A stretch of 64,000 nucleotides of DNA from Gonium pectorale (taxonomy: Eukaryota; Chlorophyta; Chlorophyceae; Chlamydomonadales; Volvocaceae). The position numbers and the translations under genes were made by a program. The stretch spans positions 263,942-327,941 of the forward strand of contig LSYV01000078.1 of NCBI GenBank assembly GCA_001584585.1. Reading direction: 5' to 3'. Under the pieces are notes generated by a model. It had not been told where the DNA came from, did not search any database, and worked only from the letters and a program-made list of their open reading frames with translations. Each line of letters begins with the position of its first letter. Within the stretch, counting starts at the first letter, position 1. Shown here in pieces: positions 1 through 10,600 of the stretch.

Positions 1-50
1 AATGGGTTTGCATTCCCAGCCTTCATTGTCGCCGGTCACTGGCCCTGCAG

Positions 51-2618
51 GCGCTCCCGGGTGCTGTACCAGGACGATGACTTTGTGGTCGTCAACAAGC
101 CCGCCAACCTGCCCAGCATGCGCCACGAGAGGTGCGTGCGATCGCCCCCGCTCCCGCATTACCGTAGCTGCGCTTCCATCACCCAGCAGCAGCAGCAGCA
201 GCAGCAGCCGCAGCAGCAGCAGCGGCGCAACCGCGCTTGTCGTCATGCCGCCCTGCTTCATGGCCCGCCTCTACTGCCTAGAGGGTCAGCTTTATTTTCC
301 CCTTGTGCCCTGTAAAGCAATTCGGGCGTTGGGCGTCCCAACCCAGTTCCCATGCTCGCTGCCCCCTTACATCCGCAGCAATGCGGTGGAGGAGCTCGCG
401 AGCTGCGTGGCTCGGGCGCTGGACATGCCGGGGCTCGAGGTGGGCCATGCGGGGTGGCTGCGTAGGGATGCAGGGATACGGGCGGGCCTCTCGGGGGGGG
501 CAGGTTGGCAGGAGCTGGGGTATTGGGATGGCTGGGGGCGGCGCACGTTTCACCCTCCCTATGTCCCAGTGATACTTGCCGAGCCCATGACACGTACGGC
601 ATACCGGCTTCTGTACAGCGCAGCGCAGCCAGCTTCTGTAGTCCCGCACGTTGGAATGTTTTTTGCGCGCGGGTTTACCGAGCCTGGCGTAGGCGGGCTG
701 CGTGCCGCCGTCGCCGCATAACCCACCAATCTCCCCCGCCTTTCCACTCCTTGTCCCGCCCAAAGCTATTGTCGTACACTGCCGTACATTGCCGTACGTG
801 CTCCTCTTGCCAAAGCCCCAGCCTCCCCCCCACGCATGCACACACACATACACCAGGTGTGCCACCGACTGGACCAGTGGACGACGGGCGTGGTGATGCT
901 GTCGCGCAACAAGCAGGCCAACAAGGACTTCAAGCGCTCGCTGCAGGACCGAGAGGCCGGGCTGCTCAAGACGTACAAGGCCCTGTCGTACAGCGCCGTA
1001 CCGCTGGGGCCGCTGGAGCACCACATGTACGACGGGCCGTTCAACGAGGGCGCGCCCGTGCTGGGCGGCGGCACGCTGCGAGCGCGCGGGCCGCGGCTGC
1101 TGAGCCGCACTGCGCACGAGCGGTGGCAGCTGTGCCGCCTGACCGTGCGGGACTGCAAGGTGGGGATGGCGGAGGCTGTGGTCAGGCGGGAGGCTTGGGG
1201 CAGTTGGGGGACTGAGGACGGATGGGGGCCTGTGGGCGAGTGAGAGGCTGACGGCAGGTGGGCGGCTGACGGCGAATGGGGGGCGTGCTGAGGGCGGGAA
1301 GAGGTCAGGTGCGAGCACCTGACCATGCACCCGCGTCATCTCCCACGGGTGACTTGGCCCCTGGACGGGGGAGTGCTGCCGGATGTCCCTGCGCTCCCCG
1401 TCGAGCCTGTGTCCTCACGCCGTCCCCGCGGCCCGCCCCACTGGAGGGCACCCAAGCCGCGTGCCCCAAGGGTCCCGCCCGCACCCAGCGGCTGCCTCCC
1501 ACGCGCGCCCTGCAAGGCCGTGGCACGCACGAGCCCTGCGCTACAAGGCAACCCGCCACCATCCGCTGCCCACCATCCGCTGCCCACTGTCTGCCGCCCA
1601 CTGTCTGCTGCCCACTGTCCGCCGCTCACTGTCCACGGCCAACCATCCGCTGCCTCTCGCCCAGGAGCACGCGGGCGCGCTTGCCTGGTACCACCGCCGC
1701 TTGGCCGGACACGACGCGGCCTGGGCGACCGTTTCGTCGCTGCGTGCGGCGGAGGCGGCGGCCGGGCCCGGTGCCCAACAACCCGACGCCGCGCCGCCGG
1801 AGCAGGAGGGGCGCTTGCCGCCGCCGCCGCCGCAACCGCCCCTGGCGCTGTACGAGAGTACGGTAGAGCTGCACACCGGCCGTACGCACCAGATCCGCGC
1901 GCAGCTGGCGTCTGTTGGGTGCCCGCTGGTGGGGGACATCATGTACGCGCCCCTCACGGTGGGTCGGGCACGCTCGAGTGGGTCGGTCGGCAACTACCGT
2001 ACGGAAGCTCGCTGTACGGATGGGCTGTGTGGGTGTTGGGGGCGCGTGGGGCTGTCAGCACGTTGCGTAGCCCGCTGGTGGTTGCGACGTGGCCCCCGCC
2101 CTGTATGTCACCTTCGGCGGCCACCATCGGCGGTGGTACTTCGGAAGAGGCCTGTCAACAGAACGGCTCCACCCCGCATCTCCGCACAGCCCCCGCGCAC
2201 GGCAGAATGCTGCCGGACGCCAGTGCCTTCTCGCGCCCCCGCGCCCAAAATTTCCCACCTCTTCGGCGTCGCGCGTCACGACCCGTTTCCCGACTCTTCG
2301 CTACACCTTCCCCCCTCCCTCCTGACGGTCATCAGTCAGCTTTTGCCCACCGACTGAGTAACCCCCTCCCTCCCCCTCCCCCACACACAGGGCGTGCTTG
2401 TGGGGGAGTCGGGGGTGCTGCGGGACCCCGCGCTGGTGTCGCTGGTGGAGGGGCTGCCCATGATCGAAACGCACGTGGGGCTGCACGCCTGGCGGCTGAC
2501 GTGGCGGGGGCGCACCTTCGAGGCGCCGCCCGACTGGGAGACTGGCGCGGACGACGCGGCGCCGGAGGCGAGCGGGCCATCGGCGGGCAGCGCCTCGGGA
2601 TGCGGCTGCGGCTCGTGA
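51..2618 (+). CDS. RluA-family RNA pseudouridine synthase, 5' end outside window
   Basis: This gene isomerises uridine to pseudouridine in RNA; which RNA and which compartment cannot be told. Five exons are visible: 51-131, 379-439, 857-1159, 1665-1958 and 2391-2618 (TGA). Phases match at every junction and give about 321 residues. Position 51 follows an intron acceptor, so at least one upstream exon and the start codon lie before the window. Exon 1 has the N-terminal RluA strand (VLYQDDDFVVVNKPANLPS). Exon 3 has the catalytic motif HRLDQWTTGV, whose Asp is the expected nucleophile. Exon 4 has the C-terminal signature ELHTGRTHQIRAQL followed by GDIMY. The last exon ends in a Gly/Cys/Ser-rich tail. 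An organellar or nucleolar enzyme is possible, but the targeting end is missing. The family call is firm. Confidence 0.9.
184..222 (+). repeat. CAG trinucleotide repeat in an intron
   Basis: Eight CAG units, one CCG, then four CAG units lie in the pseudouridine synthase intron between exons 51-131 and 379-439. Read in frame it would give polyglutamine, but the flanking splice sites remove it. It is a simple-sequence repeat and probably polymorphic. Confidence 0.9.
1558..1634 (+). repeat. Minisatellite of about 14 bp in an intron
   Basis: About five or six imperfect copies of a unit resembling CCGCTGCCCACTGT are tandemly arrayed in the intron before exon 1665-1958. Variation between copies is mostly C/T transitions. 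No coding role is visible. Confidence 0.8.
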
Positions 2619-4093
2619 TCGCGTCGTCGAGCGTGCGTACCGTGCAGTGCCGTGCCGTACCATGCTGCGCGAGGCGGCGGAAAGTGGAGGGGTAGCGAAG
2701 GAAAGGGCGGGGGCCCGGGGGCGGGGGCGCGGCGCCTGGCGCCTCGGGACTCGGAAGTGGGAGAGGGGCCTGGAGTGCGGCTCGTCGCCCCGGACCTACG
2801 TCCCTCAAACCCCCTCGTCCAATTCCCCGCCTGGAGGGGAGTGACGTCGAGAGCGGGCGAGGCGAGTATCGCGTTGGGTGCGACGCACTGGGCTGGCGTA
2901 TGTGTGTCTGGAGGCGGTGACGGGGACTGGCTGGGGAGCTTATGGGCGTGTCGCTGCGGCCTACGTAGTTGTCGTCGTCGTGGCACGGCAGCACCCGTGC
3001 GCCCCGCCTGCCTGGCATGGGGCGCGGGGAACGGCACGGCTGGCTCGTCACCGACCAGGACGACGGATATGCGGGTGGCGATAGTGCGGGGCGCGCCACT
3101 TGTGGCGTGTGGCGGTATCGTGGGACTGAACACTCTGTGAGTCCGTGTTGCATCTACGTGTACAATTAGCGAGCACAGTCGATTTACGCGAGAAGGGTGG
3201 CGGGTGACAGATAGGAGACGCGAGAATGGGCGTAGTCCTGATGCGGCCACATGCAGCCCGCGAGGAGGGCCACACTGGCGTGCGGCCACATGGGAGATGG
3301 GACATGCCAGGGCCGCGTGTCTTAAAGGCGCCGCCCGCAGAGGCCGCCCGAACGGGACGGGCGTTGAGCAGCGCTCTCCCGCGCCGGCGCCACGCCTGTG
3401 GCGCAGGCAGTTCGCACGCTGCACAAACAGCTGGTACAACAGCTGCGGGGCACGCGGGCAGCCATAGCTGTAGCACACGAGGCCAGAGGCGTTAACAGTC
3501 CTCCGACGCCCGCCTCTGGGGTGAGGTGTACAGAAATCCGTTGCGCGATTTGTGTGACCATGAAAGGGTAAAGGGTAGATATCCAGCGACGAAGGACCTG
3601 CAAACGGCCCCCAGGGCAGGGCAGCCCCGGCCCGGCAACAAACACACCGGCTGCGGTAGCATGAAAAAAGAGAAATCTGCAGAGATAGAGACAGACATGA
3701 CAGCCCGTACACGCCGTGCCAACCTTTGTATCCGTGCTGATCCTGGCGAAGCATTTTCCCACGATTGCGGCAAGGCGGAGCGCCAATTTGCCGGCTGTCG
3801 CTGCACCCATCGCAACCCGCCATCTAAAGACGCGTGCCGCAAGGCCCGCCTCCTCCCCACGGGCGGGGCTGCACCTTCAGCCCGCCGCTACCCCGCCGCG
3901 GCCCGACGCCACACAGCGCGAGCCAACGCCGAGCGGGACCGTACGCCCATGAGCCCCAGCCGGCTCCTCCCCACAAGCCGAGCCGCACCGTTAGCGCCCA
4001 TCACCCCGCCCGCGGCCCGACGCCGCGGGGCAAGGGCCAACGCAGTACAGTCCTGGTAGCCCCAGGCTCCGCGCGCAACGCCCCGCGAGCGGC
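2619..4093. other. Convergent intergenic region between genes 1 and 2
   Basis: This stretch must hold the 3' untranslated regions of the pseudouridine synthase (plus strand) and the dienoyl-CoA isomerase (minus strand). I see no TGTAA polyadenylation motif on either strand here and no convincing gene. The open frames present have no recognisable domains. Confidence 0.6.
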
Positions 4094-6866
4094 TCACAGG
4101 CGAGACCGCGCGGCCTTGCCGGCCCCGCCCGCTGTCCCAGCTGTCCCTGCTGTGCCCGCTGCCGCCGGCCCCCGCATCGCCGCCGCCAGGTCCGCCGACA
4201 GCAGCTGCGCGCTGTTCCAGGTGGCCACGTAGTCGAGGCCGTCGGACACGCGCGGCTGGTCCCTGCGTGCCCGGGGGGCGGCGACATGGAGGACGGAATG
4301 GTGGTGGTGGGGGGGATGAGCTGAGGCTGGGAGGAACTGGGGGCGGGCCGGGAACCGCAGCACCCAGCCAGTCAGGTACGGCGCACCTATGTGGCCCCCG
4401 GGCACTTCTGCGCCATGGTCCAATGTGGTGGCCAATGGCGATCTCGCAGCCACGCAGCCCCCAGCTTGCCCCCAGCTTGCCGCCAGTGCAGCAGCAATGC
4501 AGCAACCGAACAGCGCCCCGCAACGCCCGGCGGCTCGGCGCCCTCCGCAGCCCCCGCACCGCCCCAGCTCCCCAGATCAGCCACCCGAGCTCCCCGCCAC
4601 CGCATCCTTCTGTCCGTTCCTTGCACAGCGGTCCCGCGCTCACCGCGCCTGCAGCAGCACCCGCTTGGTGCCCTGCACCGCCAGCTGGGGCTTGGTCGCA
4701 AGGCCACCCGCCAGCCGCAGCGCCGCCGCCACCACGGCCGCTCGGCCTCCGCCTCCAGCACCCGGCGCCGCTGCCGCCAGAGGCACTACGCTGCTGACCA
4801 GGCCGAGTCGTTGCGCCTCGTCTGCGCCGACTGTCCGGGCCGTCAGGGCTAGGTCCATGGCGACACCTGTGGAGGCGTTCCAGGTTGCAAGGTTGACTAG
4901 AAAAGCCAAACCAAAAACAGCGTTTCATTGACATACCGTATCGGCAGTTAGGGTGTACCAGGTTCTGGCGCGGGGTGTTGCCTGCCGGCCAACCAGCGGA
5001 ATTCAAGCCTGGGGTTGCCAACCGGGCCTTAGGTCCATCATCGCCCAATTGCCCGCCGCCCAGAACCCGACGACCACCCGCCACAGGTGACTCTTCAGCC
5101 GAAAACGCCCGACACCGTTAGCTCACGCCGGGCTGTACCCCGCCGCGCGTTGTCGTACATGCGCCGTACGTACCGTGTCCCACGATATGCGGCAGCCGCT
5201 GCAGGGTGCCCAGGTCCGCGGCGATGGCCAGGTCCACCTCCTGTCCGCGTGGGAGGTGTGTGTTGATATGAAACGATGCATACGAGGTGTGTGTGTGTGG
5301 GAGAGGGTAGCCAAGGTGGGAACGGTTTCCAGAATGTGGCACTCGGGGGAATGTGCAATGATGATGAAGTCGACGAGTGCAGGACGCCAGCGCGAATGCA
5401 GCAGTCCGAATCAAACGTGCACGGGAGCGGGAGGGGCCCTCCCGCCGAGGGGGGCCAGGGGGCCAAGGACGGGCGTTCAGCGGGATGGATGCACACAAGG
5501 TTTGCCTACGTAACAAGGTGAACGTGCTGAGCACGCCATGCGCACTCCCATCACCACAGGGTTATTTGTGTGCTGCCAAGCATGAGGCCCCGGGGCGCAG
5601 AGCCGTAGTATGGCAGGCCGTAATACGCCGCCATGGTCCACTGCCCAGACGCGGCGCCCCCTCCTCACTAGCCTGCCACCGGGAGCGCCGGCCCATCCCG
5701 CCCCGCGGCCCCGGCCGCAGAAGCACCTTGACGCAGAAGCTGGCGTCCTGGCTGGCTATCCGCAGGTCGCACGCGGTTATGAGGTCCACGCCGCCGCCGA
5801 TGCAGCGGCCTGATGGAACAAAGGTTGGGAGGGCAGGGGGGGAGCGTATCCGACGTGGGCCCCACAGGGTAACACTCCAGGGTAACAGCCTCATACAGGC
5901 ACACAAAAGGAGCACGAAGCTCAAGTCCAGGGCTACCTCTACGCGTGCGGCCCAACGTTCCCCGTCCGTCGCTGCAGCGGTTTCAGCCATAACAGGCGCA
6001 TAACGGTGGGCGCCTGCCATCCCTGCTCCCAGGGCGCTCGTCCACTTCCGCCGTACCTGAGGAGCAGGTCCGTCATGCGCCGGGTGCTGCCGCCACACGC
6101 GGGCAACAATGGGAAGGACGTCCCTCCTGCTTGCCCTCTCCCATGCCATCCCAAGCCCTACCCCAACCCCAGTATGCGATTTGGTGTCCGCGGCGTGACC
6201 CGTTTCCCGTTCCGTATTACCCCAACCCCAGCCTACCATGCACGGCAGCGATGACGGGCGACCGGCAGCGCTCCAGCTCGCTGTAGGCGTCTTGCAGCGC
6301 CAGGATGGACCGCCGCATGGCGGCGCGCTGCGTGCCGGGGCAGGCGGCGGCGGCCGGTGCCGCAGCTGCAGCCGACGGGGCGGGTGACGGGCCCACGAGC
6401 GACGCGAAGTTCCGCTGCAGGTAGCCCACGTCGATCCCCGCGCAAAAGTTCTTGCCCTGACCCGTGATGACGATCTGCGGAATCGGGGTTTTGTTTGTTT
6501 GGGGGGGGGGGTTCGGGGGCGGGCACAGGGTCGGGAGGTGCCAACGTCCACCGGCACCCACCACGCGTGTCGCAGCGTCGCCATCCAGCGCTCGAAGTGC
6601 CTGTGCGCGGTCGCCCGAGAGCAGGTGGGTCGAGACTGACATGAGGCAACACGCAGTGCCTGGTATCGGGACGCTCCGAGGCAGCTTACGCGCGGAAACT
6701 CCTCCCAGAGCTGCTCATGGAAAGAGTTGTGCCGGTGCGGACGAGCCAGTTCAACATAGGCTACCCCAGGCACTCCATCAACGTAACCTACTACTAAGGA
6801 TGTAAAGCCAGGAAGGCGCAGCCTTAGCGGCGGTGTTACAGGGTCGACCTCTGCGTCCCCGGCCAT
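4094..6866 (-). CDS. Delta(3,5)-delta(2,4)-dienoyl-CoA isomerase, peroxisomal (ECH1/DCI1 type)
   Basis: The enzyme moves double bonds from 3,5- to 2,4-dienoyl-CoA so that unsaturated fatty acids can be beta-oxidised. Exons in transcript order: 6866-6690, 6600-6562, 6474-6237, 5809-5727, 5240-5174, 4866-4644 and 4262-4094. Together they give 996 nt and 331 residues; family members have about 280-330. The crotonase oxyanion-hole segment reads GQGKNFCAGID. The isomerase-specific block reads GRCIGGGVDL, then KEVD, then AADLGTLQRLP. Asp160, Glu180 and Asp188 fall at the spacing of the catalytic Asp176, Glu196 and Asp204 of the rat enzyme (20 and 8 residues). The C-terminus is SRL, a peroxisomal PTS1 tripeptide, after a Gly/Ala/Thr repeat linker. 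The ATG at 6866 is chosen because the frame is closed further upstream. Plain enoyl-CoA hydratase is unlikely given these acidic residues. Confidence 0.93.
5259..5286 (-). repeat. Fragment of a dispersed repeat (copy D)
   Basis: On the minus strand this reads as the core of the repeat also found at 19745-19811, 27651-27712 and 33431-33497 (TCGTATGCATCGTTTCAT and following bases). It lies just upstream of the acceptor of isomerase exon 5240-5174, so it sits in the intron's 3' region. Only the core is preserved. Confidence 0.55.
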
Positions 6867-7655
6867 TTCAGGTTTGGGCAGCAACAATAGTCATGACATC
6901 AACAAATCTTTGAAGGGCACAAAGGCATGGGAGCTCAGGGCGCCCGTCGCCGGGAGCGCTGTAAAGACAAGCCGCTGACGCGTCAGTTGGCCGTTGGCAC
7001 TGCGGTCCCCACATTTCGGAGCCGTCCGGGTTTGTGCGGGGAATCCGGGGATCGGATGAAAGCCATACTTGGGGCATTTCCGAATGCACGGAGGTGCCTG
7101 CGGGTTGTGTGTGCGGGAGCTGCGGGGGAGCGGGACATGGCGGGGGTCCTTGCCTTCCATGCTCAGCACACGTGGCGCATTTTGCGAGTCGCTAGAACCT
7201 GCGGGCAGAGGGCAGCTGAAGGCCTTGATGTAAGACTTATATTTAATGTGCACAGAAGGGTGTAGACGGACTGGGCGATCATGCATGTGGGACCGGATGG
7301 GACACACTGCGTGCGTATGAAGAAAGGATCCAAAGCCCTCGGTCGTGAGGGTGACATTTAAGGGATGCGGGTTGAAAACGTGGGATTCTGGAAGGGTTAG
7401 GGTCTTAGGGAGGGGCACTACGGCGGTTTGCATCGTACGGCAGGCGGTTAGCTTAAGGCGAGTCAGACGATTCCTGCAGGCATGAAACGCGAAGGACCCA
7501 AGATCAGTTTGTCTGGCTCGCAGTCTGCGCGCGCCTTACCGCGCCCTCACTGCGCGCAGCTTCCTCGTTTACGCTCCTTGCCTAGAGCTCGCCAAATTTG
7601 AATACGTGATCAATTGCTGCATATTCTTTTATCTACACGGAATTCGCTAACGAAC
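6867..7655. promoter_or_regulatory. Divergent promoter region between the isomerase and the monooxygenase
   Basis: The 789 bases separate two divergent start codons, so both promoters and 5' leaders should be here. The part nearest the monooxygenase (about 7580-7650) is notably AT-rich. I can point to no precise TATA box or operator. A 180-codon open frame on the minus strand (6891-7433) has no recognisable domain and is probably chance. Confidence 0.5.
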
Positions 7656-10600
7656 ATGAAACCGGGCAGGCCCACGGGGGGCCTAGTCCCGCGGCTCGCT
7701 TGCCTCGCCATCCTTCTACGCCTAGCCCGTGTGGCTTACTCATCAGCTTGCTACGTAAATTTTGCGAAGGAGACATACCCTAGCTGCGTGCAACTGTCGC
7801 CCAATGTCACGCTTCACTGGACAGTGCAGAACGGGCTCATCACCTGGGCCGTGGACGTGGATGGAGGTGAGCTAGGGCCATGAGCCCCAGGGGAAGGCAG
7901 CTGCGCGGCGCCCTGGCGCCTGGGGCATGAGGCGTCGAGGTCGGATTGGGGCACACCCGAGAGCACCCCCACTCCCCGCCCCTGCCGCCCAGTAATCTCA
8001 TGTTGCGATGCGCACATGGTGATTGCAAGTGGGCTACACGAGTGCATCTTGGGCCCTCTGAGTAGCTCGCACGCGTGCGCCCAGCGGTGGTCGTTTCCAC
8101 GCCTTCCCAGGCCGCACCGCGAGTGAGAGGGCGCAAACCATATTCGCTGCTAGTCTTTCAGCCTCTTTTAAGCCCCCCGCATCACACATACCAGCCTCGG
8201 CCCATGGAAGAGCCATAATCCAATTACCCAAATCCCGATCCGGCGCCCCTCCTTCTCTGCCACCCCAGCCTGGGACTGGGTCGGCATAGGCCTCGCCGAG
8301 GCGGGCATGCTGGGCGCTGACCTGGCGGTCGCGGCGCACGACTCGGCCACCTCCCAGTGGATGGCCTCCGACTACTGGTCCGCCGGGTTCAGCTTCCCCA
8401 CGCGGGACACGCAGCAGGTCAGGGCTTGATACGACTGTTCTCCCGGCATCCCCTCAAGTCCCCGGTTTGGCCCGCTCCAATCTGGCGTGACTTCCCACGC
8501 TCGTACCTCTCGCGTGCGGCGTCTGGTGCCTTCACCGCTCCTCCGCTACCCGTCCTCGTCCCGCTCTTCTCTCCTGCCGTCACCATCCCCTTCAGTTCCT
8601 CCCCTACTAAGCATCCGAATGATCTCCATCTACGCAGGACGTGACGCTCGTGTCCGTGGCGCGGCATTCGACCGCCGGGAGCGGCGGCGGCGCCACCGAC
8701 GACGGCGGCAGCACGCTGGTCGCGCTGCGCCGGCCGCTGGAGAGCTGCGACCCCAACGGCCAGGACCGTCCTGTGCTCAACGACACGCGCCAGACGGTGG
8801 TCTTTGCGTTCGGGCGGGGGGCGTTCGGCTACCACGGAACTGCCAACCGGGGGCAGGCAGAGGTCAACCTGGTGCCGAGCGCCACGGCTGCCGCGGCCGC
8901 GCCGGCGCCGGCGTTGCCGGCGCTCACGGTGCGGTCGTTCGGTGGTGGAAGGGGGAGGCGTGGGGGCTGAAGGGGGCTGGCCTGGCGCGACTCTAGGCGG
9001 CCGTCGATGTGCATGACAGCAGGGCAGGCAGGCTAATCGCGGCTTGACCCACTAGTCCGGCCTGGCAGCCAGTCGCAAGTGCCTCCGGGCTGGACACGAC
9101 TGGTCTCAATTTCAGCGTGGAGAGGCTGCGGGGCTCGGCCGGGTCAGGCTGCTGCTACGGCGGCTCTTCCCCGCACCAGCACCAGCACACAACGCGGACT
9201 GGCCCCCCTTGGCTGCCCACAGGTGCTGGACATGCGCATGCCGAACTTCACGGTGCCGGCGGCGCCCACCACCTACGAGGTGAGGGGGGCCTGCTCATGC
9301 GGTTTCTGCATCTGTAGCCAGGCTATCAGCCGCGCCCCCAAGAGCATTTGGAGTGCAAGAGACCGCGAGATAGATGCAGCTGTGCGCGTAAACCTGGATT
9401 CGAACCCGATGCATGGAATCGTACGGAATCTCTGGCCTTGGAAACAATTCCACGCCACGACATGCGCAGTCTGTCTCACCCACCGTGCGGCCAGTCCGCC
9501 CAGCACAGCCCGCTTACCTGCCTGGTCACCCCCCTCTCCCTCGCCCCAGTGCGTCAACGTGGAGCTCCCCTCGGACGCTAAGTACCACATCTACCGCTTC
9601 GAGCCCATCATCGACAACACGCCCTTCGTGCACCACTTTGTGGCGTACGCATGCGCGCCCGGCGCGGCTCCCAGCACGGCGCCCGGCGTGCCGTACAGCT
9701 GCGGCGATTACATGGAGTGCGAGGAGTTCTACATGGGCTGGGCGCCAGGTGCGGGGTCCGGGGGCTGGGGGCGGGGGGCCTGTTCATCCCTGTCGTTGCC
9801 TTAATGTGCCACTCCACATGGCGCCCAGGCCGCCTGGCGGTGGCGCAGCGGAGGCTTGTGGGAACCAAAGTGTTCTTGCTCGGTTGGTTGGCTGGCGGCG
9901 GTGCATGTGGGTCGCCCCGGCAGACCCACATGCGGAGGGCTGGCACTGCCCTCGTGCCGCCGAGCCTCTCAGGGGGATCAGAGCATGGGAGGGCTCCATG
10001 GGCATTCTCATCGGTTAGTTCTGGCCGGATGCGTGACGCCTCAGACTGCGGCTTGCAGCAGACGTTCAGAGGCCGCACAGCGTCCTGTTTTGTAGTGCCT
10101 TGATGTCCACGTCGCCGCCCTCTGTCGCCAGGTGTGGGCGCGATTGACGCGCCGCCGTCCGCTGCGCTGGCCTTCGGACAGGGCAGCATTCGGTACCTGT
10201 CGCTGCAGGTGGGCGGGGACGCAAACTGCCGTGTGGGCGGAAGGGGCGGGCATTGTGCGGGGGCTGGTGCAGCGGCGAGCGGAGGGTGTTGGGAAGGTGC
10301 ACCCCTCGCGGGTCAGCGTGCAGCACGCCCAGTCTCCTAGCTAAGTGGAAGATGTGTGGGACGATAGACGCGTCCAGGCTATGTCCCTAGTCGATTGCGT
10401 TGTGGGTGATGGCCGCCAGTGATGTGCGCGAGAGGACCGCCCGCGCAGTCAGGCTGATCCAGTTGGCCGCCTGCCCGACCCGACCCTACATGTTTGCTCC
10501 CATCTGCCCCACCCTCCCTCACCCGCACCAGGTCCACTACACCAACCTCAACGGCGCGCAGGGGCAGGTGCGGCCTCCGCGCGGGGACTGGGTGCGATGA

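Noticed and set aside
6891..7433. 180-codon open frame on the minus strand upstream of the isomerase start
   Set aside because: It lies in a divergent promoter region, ends within 30 bases of the isomerase ATG, has a Ser/Pro/His-rich composition and no recognisable domain.
9396..9406. tRNA B-box match (GGTTCGAATCC on the minus strand)
   Set aside because: The surrounding bases do not form a full T-stem, no A box or cloverleaf can be drawn, and the site is inside an intron of the monooxygenase.
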